A stretch of DNA of 64,000 nt, from the NCBI GenBank assembly GCA_034508935.3, contig CM067442.1:131818671-131882670 (forward strand), written 5' to 3'. The DNA is from Berghia stephanieae. Taxonomy: Eukaryota > Mollusca > Gastropoda > Nudibranchia > Aeolidiidae. Each line of letters begins with the position of its first letter. The first letter of the stretch is position 1. Of the stretch, positions 24,791 to 35,235 are shown one piece after another. The translations under genes and the position numbers were made by a program. The notes under the pieces were generated by a model. That model searched no databases, was not told the DNA's origin, and saw only the letters and a program-made list of their open reading frames with translations.

Positions 24791-27700
24791 TTATAAATTT
24801 CGTTGTAATCCTATCACAAAGTCAAAGATTTCTGGGTGGTGAAAAGTTCCCTGCTTGTCCATAAGAAAGAAAAAGGCTTTATCTTTTACTTTAAGTGGTA
24901 TCTGGGTACCGCCTCCAGTGCGAGCCTGTAAGCAATTTACATTGTTTAATGGAACATTGAAAGATTGGCTATTCTTGAATGGGCTGTGTGTAGTGATCTT
25001 GATATGATTGCCACCTTTCAACAACCACAAACTTTTAATTGCTCTTCTTGGATAGGCAAGGCTGACAAAAAGGATTGATGATCCTGAAAGAAACAAAAGA
25101 CAGACTTATGGAACCAAAGAAAGACAAAGCCATAAAGAATTATAATGATGCACTAAAAGCAATTATATATATAATTTTTTTTTCCATTGGACATTATTGT
25201 TGTAAACAAACTCTATACAAAGGCATTAACCTGCTTCCTGTTTATTACTGACACTAACACAGCAAAAATTACTTTTTAAAAAAAATCTATAAACAAAAAA
25301 TAATTCACATGTCCTTGACTTCATGTCATCCACCATAGAATTGTTTCTTCAATTAAATTAAGACCTTTGGCCTGTATTTTGTGGCTCTATTTGAATTTCA
25401 GTGATATGAAATTAACCTCTCGATAAGGTATACAAATGAAATTAATTGCATCAAATTGAATCGCCTGAGACAGAAAAAGTATGCATTATCCAGGGATGTC
25501 GTTACTCTGAGCTCATCAAGTTCAGTGGTTTGACCGTTGACTACAATGATGTGATGCGCAGACCAGTGCTTGTGAATTTTTTTTGTTTTTAAGGGTTTTA
25601 CTGCGCTTGCAACACATTAAGGTCATATCAGCGCCAGTAAAAAGGAAGAAAATAGGATAGTAAAAAGTTCTAGAATTACAATTAAATCACCCAAGAAAAG
25701 GTAAGACAAATGGGAATTGGTTCAAATAGGGAACAGGTGTAGATTCCAAGAGCACACCGTCAAAGTACTTAGTCTGAGATCACCTAAAAGCCTCATCCAG
25801 ACACAAGCACAGGTCCCAACTAAGAGGAATACACTCAAATGTTTACAAATCATATATAACATGTAAACAAAACATAATACAATGCAAAACAGAGAGATGA
25901 TTTACAAGGAAAAAAATACCATCTCTAAAAACTATAACTATACATTCGACTGTTTCCCTCCCAGCCAAGGACTCCGGGCAGGGTCAGGACAAAACTAAGT
26001 AATCTTATACCAAGACAATGACAGGAAACATTTGGAAATCCGGCATGGGGCGATACAGCATGTACCTCCCTGCCCACTATGGGAGGTCAGAATCCCCACC
26101 CAGAGTGCCTGTAAAGAGACATGTCCCAACCACTTTAGAATGTATAATTTGACTGGACAAACGATAGGAGTGTCAACTGAAGCAGACTCGCCACAGGAGC
26201 AGACTCGCCACAGGCTGCTTTAAGAAATGCTGTACCGCTATTTAAATCTACCGAGCCAACCATTGTTCGCAAATGGCAAAGCAATAAGAATAAGCAGACG
26301 GGTGTCAGTTATGTGAAATGGCGATGGGGTGTGTGAGTGTTTGTGTGTGTCTGCGTGTGTATCCTACTCTGCAGCATGACTGAGGAAAATTGGACATGGT
26401 TATTTGTTGATGACAACCATGTGATGTCAATTAAATTGAAGTCTAATTGATTACATTGTGGTCTATTGTTAGTGAAAGAAAACGAATGACATTTCTTGAG
26501 ATGAAACTTTTATAAAATTAAAAAATTTTGTGATTCTGATCCCTTTGATTTTGAATTTTAAAATTGTCTTCCTTATCTACAGTTAACCGGGGCGTTTAAT
26601 GTGCCATTCTTGAAGTAAATACCATTTTGCTTACCATTCGAGGGTTAATAAAATCTCTTGATACTTAATTTGTCATTGTATCATGCCATTAAGGAAAATA
26701 AATGAAATGGATTGTTCGGCAATTGTTCAAAGTAATTCATAAGAAAACAAGTATCGGTCTTTAGAAGACATTCCGGGTCACAGTGTACGATGCCTTAACC
26801 ACTTGGCCACCTCGTTGCTAAACCACATCTATTTCCTGTGTAGGGAACAGTATGCCTTTTTATGTTGTGTGTTTGTGTGTTGGTGTGTAGTATCTCGATC
26901 GAGGCTGTTGTGAGTTGTTGTCATGATGTTCCGTTTGTGATTGTGACGTCATATCTTGTTGGCCACCGTATATAAGCGGCAGTCACCGCTTACTCTCTCT
27001 CTTTGACCATTTGAATCTACAGCAAACGTTCCTAACGGATAATCAAAATCTAGGTATGTGTACTTAGTAAATCGGGAACTGCCCACTTCGGTGGAGATTC
27101 ATGCCTCGGGCATATTATTTATTATTTTATTTTCTCATCGTGAATGAGATGTAAAAATCTATTCACGACAATTGGCGCTGCGAGCATGGCTCCCAGATTG
27201 CTGGTCAATTACCTCTATCTCTAGTTTTAAAGTCAACAGTAACTGGACTCAACTCAGGTAGACTAGCTAACTAGTCTCTAAGCTGTAAGTGATAACACCA
27301 GAAGATTACAACAGAGGTCGAAGTCTATGTCTAAACTGAGTTAATCAAGACCCACCATGCATACAGGGTAGGGTGCTTATCTTTTATGCATGAGACTAGA
27401 GTCTCAATGACTGCTATCTGGAGTACTATTCCTATGCATTGCATGGCTCCCTGATTGCTGGTCAATTACCTCTATCTCTAGTTTTAAAGTCAACAGTAAC
27501 TGGACTCAACTCAGGTAGACTAGCTGACTAGTCTCTAAGCTCTAAGTGTTAATACCAGAAGATTACAACAGAAGTCGAAATCTGTCTAAACTGAGTTGAG
27601 TCCAGTTACTGTTGACTTTAAAACTAGAGATAGAGGTAATTGACCAGCAATCAGGGAGCCATGCAATGCATAGGAATAGTACTCCAGATAGCAGTCATTG

Positions 27701-30700
27701 AGACTCTAGTCTCATGCATAAAAGATAAGCACCCTACCCTGTATGCATGGTAGGTCATGATTTAAACTCAGGAGTTAGAGACATCGACTACGACTAGTTG
27801 TGTAAGTAAAAACACCATGACACCTATTTTATGAGTGGTTCACCAGATCAGCAGATAGTTATAAGGAATAATGCATAGTAGGTCTCATCTCCTAGTCATT
27901 TAAAGCATTTCCAAATAATTCAATGAAAATGGGAAAGGTACTCACCAATATTTTGTTCCTTTTTATGTTGTGTGTTTGTGTGTTGGTGTGTAGTATCTCG
28001 ATCGAGGCTGTTGTGAGTTGTTGTCATGATGTTCCGTTTGTGATTGTGACGTCATATCTTGTTGGCCACCGTATATAAGCGGCAGTCACCGCTTACTCTC
28101 TCTCTTTGACCATTTGAATCTACAGCAAACGTTCCTAACGGATAATCAAAATCTAGGTATGTGTACTTAGTAAATCGGGAACTGCCCACTTCGGTGGAGA
28201 TTCATGCCTCGGGCATATTATTTATTATTTTATTTTCTCATCGTGAATGAGATGTAAAAATCTATTCACGACAATTGGCGCTGCGACTAATAAAGTTTTA
28301 CAATTTTCACTGTGGTTTTAGTGTAACTGTAAAATTTCGAACCCTGCCATGAAAATCGTGCATGGAGACACCACGTGCATGGGCACGGGAATTAGTTTCA
28401 TAAAAAAGAGTTCTGTAAACAAGTCCGTCGTTAGTTAGCATTGTTCTAAAATTTCAACGGATTATGTTTAGATGCGCCACGATATTTTTCCTCTGGATTA
28501 CATGGGAGTTGGTGGATGCTACCCAACCAGAGAGGTCTTAACTGCTATTTCTGCAGCTATTCGCCGTTTTAGGGGTCGGCAATTCTCAACTAATTATCAG
28601 TATTTCAGTGATTTAACTACGATAATATTTAGAGAGATTTTCACTCTACAAAAAAGGAACAAAATATTGGTGAGTACCTTTCCCATTTTCATTGAATTAT
28701 TTGGAAATGCTTTAAATGACTAGGAGATGAGACCTACTATGCATTATTCCTTATAACTATCTGCTGATCTGGTGAACCACTCATAAAATAGGTGTCATGG
28801 TGTTTTTACTTACACAACTAGTCGTAGTCGATGTCTCTAACTCCTGAGTTTAAATCATGACCTACCATGCATACAGGGTAGGGTGCTTATCTTTTATGCA
28901 TGAGACTAGAGTCTCAATGACTGCTATCTGGAGTACTATTCCTATGCATTGCATGGCTCCCTGATTGCTGGTCAATTACCTCTATCTCTAGTTCTTGAGT
29001 CAACAGTAACTGGACTCAACTCAGGTAGACTAGCTAACTAGTCTCTAAGCTGTAAGTGATAACACCAGAAGATTACAACAGAGGTCGAAGTCTATGTCTA
29101 AACTGAGTTAATCAAGACCCACCATGCATACAGGGTAGGGTGCTTATCTTTTATGCATGAGACTAGAGTCTCAAGGACTGACATCTGGAGTACTATTCCT
29201 ATGCATTGCATGGCTCCCAGATTGCTGGTCAATCAGCTCTATCTCTAGTTCTTAAGTCAACAGTAACTGGACTCAACTCAGGTAGACTAACTAGACTAAG
29301 TTGTAAGTGATAAATCACTTAACTAGCTGAACAACCTACACAGGCTGCTAGTTTTGTCTCACCAGACAGTAGCGTTCATCTTCATTTACATGTTCCTAAC
29401 AACCCCTATTAAGTATAGGATGTTTATCTGAACTCTTTACATCCATACTCTGGAAAACATATCCATCAGAAGGCGAAGTCGATGTCTAAACTCCTGAGTT
29501 TAAATCATGACCTACCATGCATACAGGGTAGGGTGCTTATCTTTTATGCATAAGACTAGAGTCTCAATGACTGCTTTCTGGAGTACTATTCCTATGCATT
29601 GCATGGCTCCCAGATTGCTGGTCAATTACCTCTATCTCTAGTTTTAAAGTCAACAGTAACTGGACTCAACTCAGGTAGACTAGCTGACTAGTCTCTAAGC
29701 TCTAAGTGTTAATACCAGAAGATTACAACAGAAGTCGAAATCTGTCTAAACTGAGTTTAATCAAGACCCACCATGCATACAGGGTAGGGTGCTTATCTTT
29801 TATGCATGAGACTAGAGTCTCAAGGACTGACATCTGGAGTACTATTCCTATGCATTGCATGGCTCCCAGATTGCTGGTCAATTACCTCTATCTCTAGTTT
29901 TAAAGTCAACAGTAACTGGACTCAACTCAGGTAGACTAACTAGACTAAGTTGTAAGTGATAAATCTAACTAGCTGACCAAGCTACACAGGCGGCTAGTTG
30001 GGTCTCACCAGACAGAAGCGTTCATCTTCACTTACATGCTCCTAACTACCCCTATTAATTATTGGACGTTTCCCTGAAACTCTTTCCGTCCAATATGTGG
30101 GACATTTAGCTCACAAATTACCTGTCCCAGTCACCAAATTGTCTACATACCCCAATCTAATATGACAAGAATAGAAAACCCTAAATTGTCATAAAGTTGG
30201 CTATGGCCTAGTTTCAATCCATGTGAGCAGTTTCACTGAGACAAAATCTATTCATATTGTTTCAGTTCATTTAAAATGGATTCAAAAATCATGATCAACT
30301 CAATCTCATCCAAAGATCTTGCCAGATCTTCATTGATCAGCAAGTCACTGGCTCGCAAAGTGTTAGACCTGCGTGCTCAGAAGGGTTTTCTAACTAGAGA
30401 CGATTTGGAAGATAAGGTTGCTAACATCAAAATGTTAGATCTTTTTGATTTTGCGGTTCCGTCTACCGGTGCTTGGGTAAATCCTGAGGAACCAGCTGCC
30501 ACAGCTTCCCAGGCTAGTACCCCGGATAAATCATGCCCATTGGATAACTTGAGTAGCAGTAATGTAGACCTGCGGGGCGAACCGTTCGAACCAAAAAAAC
30601 CTCGCTCGACGAGCCGTTTCGCAACCCGAAATGGTTGCTACTGATAAGTCGCGAGGAAAGGCGAATGATGCTTCAGGTGTAAATCAAAATGGCGATATGA

Positions 30701-32657
30701 GACTTTTCCCACGTGAAGAGTTTCACGACTCACCAAGCATGTCACGCCGAGCAACCTTTCCGCCGTCCAATCAAGACGGGGTGCCTTTTTCACAGGGGGG
30801 TAAACTTGGTCAGGATCCCTTTAAGGGGGATCTCCAAGGTAAAGGTTATGACCCGGTGAATATTCGCAAAAGGGATCCCTACCTCCACTTCTCAGAGGAA
30901 GATGTAGCACCAATGCACGTGAGAGAGGAGCAAAGGAGTAGAAGAGATCCAGTAAGGCAAAGTAGGACAGCGCATACGATGCCATCAGGAAGGATGCCCC
31001 CGATGTACGGTGATGTCCAAAATGTGATTGATATGTACAACGAACGTCAGAAGTGGAGAGACGAAGCAAGACAGTTGCCATATCGTGACGTCCCGTTTGC
31101 ATCCCGCAACCCTGATAACAAGCCCAACTATGAGATGCCAAATGAATACTCATACATGCTTCCCCCATCCAGAGTGCAGCTACCAAGATCAATATCGTTT
31201 GATGGAACTGGAAGATGGGACACATTCGTATATAGTTTCCAAAATTTTTTGAAGTATCATGATATCCAGCACCTTCGTGATCAACTGTATTTCTTAAACT
31301 TAACATTGGAGGGAAAAGCCGCGGATTACCTATCGCGTATCCACCAATCAACAGTCTTCATAAATATTGAGGAAGCATATGGGGCTTTAAGGAATAGATT
31401 TGGCGGCCAACAACTGCAACATGCAGCATTGATACAATTCAACAGTACCATCCAGGCCGAGAAGGAGGATGTTCTGGACTACACAGACAGACTGTGGGAA
31501 CTGGCACTCCAAGCTTTCCCAGGACAGAGTTGAAAAGATGAAATTCGACTATGGAATTAGAAGAGGCAAAAAGTGCACCTTGAAGACAGAAATTAAAAAT
31601 TAAAAACGTTTTATAACTGAATGCCATCCTGATCAGTCCTGCCAGCATCATTGCAGATTTAATCCTCGGTGCAGTGTTATGTGTAAAAAACAGAAACAAG
31701 CTTTAAGAAGAATGGTCAATCAAGAAGCCTCCAACTCTGTCATGACTCATTTCTGTTGCTATGTACAAAAAGAAAAACCCCAGACCCTGGAAAGAAACAA
31801 CAAAGTATGTTTGACTGTCTGGAGCAACATCACGGTCTGTATCAACTGAGCAGAATAGCAACGAGTCGATGCCACCACTGTCAACATGGCAGTGACAGTG
31901 ATGAAGGGGTTCAATTCCAAAGAAAATACCAGGGAAGCTCAGCCTGATGATACTGGACTCGAACCAAAGGCTGAAGGAGAAGGGTAGAGGTGACGCCTCA
32001 CCTCCCCATCAAAGGGTAGAGGTTTCACCTCCCCACTAAGAAACTTCTCACATCATGATGACTCAAGGGCACAAGGGACTACTAGAGACACCTGGAGCAG
32101 ACACCATGCACAGGGAGCCTGATGACACCCCAAGCAATCACAGGTTTGATGACAGCTGAAAAAAGTGCCCTGAACCCAAGACCTGATGATACCAGGGTTG
32201 GAACCCCTCAGAATCACAGGCTTGATGATACCTGGTGTAAGCCCCCCTGAACCCAGAGACCTGATGATACCAGGGATGGTACCCCTCGGAATCACAGGCG
32301 AGGAAGGGAGAGAGCTACCCAGAGGCCCATCTGATCATGGCTTAAGAACCCGACCCAACATGATGGAATCAGAATAAGCCAAGATGTGAGAAAGAACCCA
32401 TGAGGGTACCATGATGACCATGTGGGCCAGGAAACCAGGGTAGTGGTACCCCTAATGAACTGATAACATGAAACACCTGAGAATTCACCTCAGTCAGGCG
32501 AGGGAGGGAATTATGGCTATACATCAGAAGGTATTTTATTACCTCGATCAGGTGAGTCAGAAGCATAAGCTTCAAAATGATGATGGATACCACCTTGTGG
32601 CAGGACCTGTATTATAGACATTAACATGAATTGGTAACGGACATGGTTCCGACTATG

Positions 32658-32695
<38 letters not shown>

Positions 32696-34107
32696 ACATT
32701 ATCCCTGGTCATCATCATCTTGTCAATCAATTAATAAAGAGCTCCCCTATCCTGTTAGCAATAATGTAAATACTAAATAAGCTCAATTTTCAGCTGCATT
32801 GTTTTAAAGAAAAAATGAGACATATCCACCCATTTACAAGTGCAGGAAGCAACCACACTGATATTGTCTTACAATTTTGATTGCTTATGTTCCCAATTAA
32901 ATTTAAAATATTACATCCCTCCTAACATGTTATCTTTTATTAATTGTGGTCCAACTTTCATAAGTACTATGTTCTGATATGGATATTTTCAGTAATGTTT
33001 TGTGGATTTTTATTTCAAGTTTTCAAGCCCCCGGGAAGGGAGATTTATTGTTTGTTGTTATTTCCCCTGTTTTATGGCTCAATTGGAGCAACGCCTCATA
33101 AGGTAAGAAGTCTTTTTTTTTCGTTATAGGATGTCAAACTGGAGAATGAGGTTTGTTTTAGAAGGGGGAGGAATGTAGGGAACAGTATGCCTTTTTATGT
33201 TGTGTGTTTGTGTGTTGGTGTGTAGTATCTCGATCGAGGCTGTTGTGAGTTGTTGTCATGATGTTCCGTTTGTGATTGTGACGTCATATCTTGTTGGCCA
33301 CCGTATATAAGCGGCAGTCACCGCTTACTCTCTCTCTTTGACCATTTGAATCTACAGCAAACGTTCCTAACGGATAATCAAAATCTAGGTATGTGTACTT
33401 AGTAAATCGGGAACTGCCCACTTCGGTGGAGATTCATGCCTCGGGCATATTATTTATTATTTTATTTTCTCATCGTGAATGAGATGTAAAAATCTATTCA
33501 CGACACCTGACTCCCAGGTGCTTTTCTTATATAAAGGTGTAAAACTCAACCCTTGACTCATCAAAGCATTTTACATACCGACAGTTAGGAAAATTCCTGA
33601 GATTGCATTCTTGTATTGACCCTCTTTGTAAAGCCACCTTTTCCACCATGGCATATCCAATAGATCTTCCTTCTTTAACGTTACTGGACCAGTACTTAAA
33701 TTTTGCACAGGAGAAAGTGATAAATAACCCCACAATACCATCTGGAACACTCCGAAGAAAGAAAGGAATTTGTAGAACGAATCATTTTCGTTGGAAAACA
33801 CAAGAATATTTTCTGTGACTTTCTTGTTGACATTATTTACAGTAAATTGTATTTTAGAAGACGTGTTTGAAACAAAACGTCGTGGTATTATATACATTGT
33901 ATTCAATGAACTTTTGGGAAACACATGTTTGAATCTGTTTATAAGAGCAACAGTCCATCTCGTTCTTGATTCAGCACGCCGGATACCTTGGTAGCCGACT
34001 CCTCTGGCCACTCTGGCTGTAGTTATAATAGAATTGATACGGGCTTGTGTCGCAATACTGTGGAAAAAGTTTTTAGAAGTATAAGCAAGTTGACGTGCAA
34101 CATTCAT
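24791..34107 (-). CDS. TMEM223: TMEM223, mitochondrial membrane protein (2 coding exons)
   Basis: Exon 1 is 34107-33579 and exon 2 is 25083-24791, stop TAA at 24793-24791. The donor after 33579 (GTATGT) and the acceptor TTTCTTTCAG before 25083 join in phase 1, recreating one Gly codon, for 273 residues. The C-terminal part has ITTHSPFKNSQSFNVPL, then IPLKVKDKAFFFLMDKQG and FDFVIGLQRNL. This matches the conserved end of animal TMEM223, an inner-membrane protein linked to complex IV assembly. The first 100 residues are rich in Arg and Ser with few acids, as in a mitochondrial presequence. Two hydrophobic stretches, FLSFFGVFQMVLWGYLSL and the exon junction ISGIFLTVG...ILFVSLAY, are likely membrane helices. 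The start is the first Met of the open frame; a later start is possible. The 8.5-kb intron holds a SINE and a full LTR element. Confidence 0.92.
25577..26103 (-). mobile_element. SINE family A in the TMEM223 intron
   Basis: Near-matching 12-mers AGTGCTTGTGAA (25565-25576) and AGTGCCTGTAAA (26104-26115) flank it. The 3' hairpin here reads GCGCTGATATGACC...TTGCAAGCGC on the minus strand. Confidence 0.85.
26250..26365. repeat. Diverged copy of the 15-kb tandem unit
   Basis: AGCCAACCATT, GGCAAAGCAATAAGAATA and GGTGTCAGTTATGTGAAA match the 166-bp unit at 14987-15320 with changes, followed by (TG)n. Confidence 0.6.
26839..27170 (+). repeat. 5' LTR
   Basis: 332 bp with TG...CA ends. A likely core promoter, GTATATAAGCGG, lies at about 26970. 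The same box is present in all three LTR copies. Confidence 0.92.
27171..30000. repeat. LTR-element leader: repeated blocks and large inverted repeat
   Basis: A block of about 250 bp is repeated several times: CATACAGGGTAGGGTGCTTA, then GACTAGAGTCTCAA, GGAGTACTATTCCTATGC and AACTGGACTCAACTCAGG. It starts near 27360, 28868, 29120, 29518 and 29773, and a partial copy follows the 5' LTR. A copy in the opposite direction occupies about 27590-27957. It pairs with 28657-29020 as an inverted repeat of roughly 365 bp per arm. The third LTR copy and a 380-bp unique stretch lie between the arms. Confidence 0.85.
27958..28273 (+). repeat. Internal LTR copy lacking its first bases
   Basis: Matches the outer LTRs from about their 17th base to the end and is followed by the same ATTGGCGCTGCGA primer-site sequence, so it brought part of an element's leader with it. 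It is the left border of the loop between the inverted arms. After it, 28274-28656 is unique to this spot and contains a short open stretch of no recognised function. Confidence 0.88.
30276..31533 (+). pseudogene. Gag-like region of the LTR element
   Basis: The first part (LARKVLDLRAQKGFLTRDDL) resembles a helix-hairpin-helix or ComEA-like segment. The last part (FDGTGRWDTFVYSFQNFL, then LEGKAADYLSRI and ALRNRFGGQQLQHAAL) resembles the retrotransposon gag family found in Ty3/gypsy elements. Treated as a fossil. Confidence 0.7.
31534..33173. other. LTR-element 3' internal region, no protein recognised
   Basis: Includes a short repeat at 32180-32300 (CCTGATGATACCAGG-type units), a 27-base A run at about 32662 and the purine tract at about 33160-33173. 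No reverse transcriptase, integrase or protease motifs are visible. Confidence 0.6.
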
Positions 34108-35079
34108 ATTTTTGTTTTCCGAAGGAACAGATGAATTATTGAACTCTGTTCTAGGGCTTATTTCCTATTAGTTTTGGTTGTGACCGTCAAATCCAGCAGT
34201 AAACAAACAGAAAGTGTTTGAGAGTAACGTCCCCTGCCAGACCTGATCGTTAGATTTGATTTTCGTACTTTAGGTCAGCGGTTTTAACAATTAACTTTTA
34301 GAAAGTATCAAGTTCTATTTTTTAATTATTATTTAATTTGAGTAATTGAATGCTACAAAAAATAACTTATTATTAGTTGGACAGTGCTAAAAACATAAAT
34401 CAAGATAAATAATTTATCGAATAAAAAATTCTGCAGCTACAGATCACAGTTTCAGCAGTTTAGCAAATGCTAAAAGCGGGAAGTTAACTGTGAAAAGGCA
34501 AAGGCAGCCCCTATCGTTTTTTTATTTTTCTGTGAAAAGTTGCCAAGATAAATAGGCAAACTCGCCCAACTTTCAACAACCACCTCAGCTATAAAGCAAA
34601 CTTCTTCCATCTTTTATGTAAGTCTTTATATCAAGGAAGTATCTAGATAGGGAGATCAAAATCTTGGTCTCCCTAGCCAAATAAAAAATGGTCCTTTTTT
34701 GCCAGAGTTGTGAATGCTGGAAAACTGAAAGTGTAAACACACCTTCACGCCAAAGCCTAGTTTGAGTTTGAATAGGCAGTTTAGTGAGCAGCAGCAGTGG
34801 CAGTCAAATTGTGACCCAACTCGCCCATGCCATGCCATAGGAAAGTTGCAACTGGAAATTGCCGTTAGCGTTTTGGGGGGTTCAATTGATGCATAACTTC
34901 GTTATAATAATAATAAAGAGGAATATCGCAGATATTTTGGTATCATTATTTTCGTCTTTCAGTTTCCTTTTAAATGGTGCCAATTAAGGAAAAATCCATT
35001 AAAAATTCTAACTAGAAGTTATATAATATATGAAGCTAAAATTTGGCAATTTTCAAATACATTATTAATTAATTTTTTT

Positions 35080-35200
35080 TTCGAAGTGGGTGGCACAGCG
35101 TAATTCGCTACCGCTACTGCCCCCATTCCTCGCAGCGTACTTCGCTACCGCTACTACCCCCATTCCTCGCAGCGTAGTGCGCATAATACGATCGCGCAAC
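35080..35200. repeat. CAGCGTANTNCGCTACC module array
   Basis: Two tandem copies of a 47-bp unit (CAGCGTAATTCGCTACCGCT, then CCCCCATTCCTCGCAG) plus part of a third, 40-150 bp upstream of the ZSWIM3-like start codon. The preceding AAGTGGGTGG and the near-palindromic core recur at 43020-43150. It could be a promoter or transposon terminus. Confidence 0.7.
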
Positions 35201-35235
35201 TCACTTTGTCTTCCTACTTCCTGTCATTCACCAAC

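Larger units (their letters stand above)
26839..33505 (+). mobile_element. LTR retroelement (Ty3/gypsy-like), young, broken or non-autonomous
   Basis: About 6.7 kb in the TMEM223 intron, opposite in orientation to the gene. LTRs at 26839-27170 and 33174-33505 are both 332 bp, begin TGTAGGGAAC, end TTCACGACA and read identical by eye. The flanking 4-mer CCTG is duplicated at 26835-26838 and 33506-33509. ATTGGCGCTGCGAG follows the first LTR in the primer-site position, and a purine tract AGAAGGGGGAGGAA precedes the last LTR. A gag-like region lies at 30276-31533; I recognise no pol region. The leader, 27171-30250, is made of repeated and inverted blocks plus a third LTR copy. Identical LTRs imply recent insertion. 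The coding part looks broken or reduced, so the element probably depended on a related one for movement. Confidence 0.9.

Noticed and set aside
28472-28723. 83-codon frame inside the LTR element as a separate host gene
   Set aside because: It lies between the inverted leader arms of the LTR element, and I recognise no domain.
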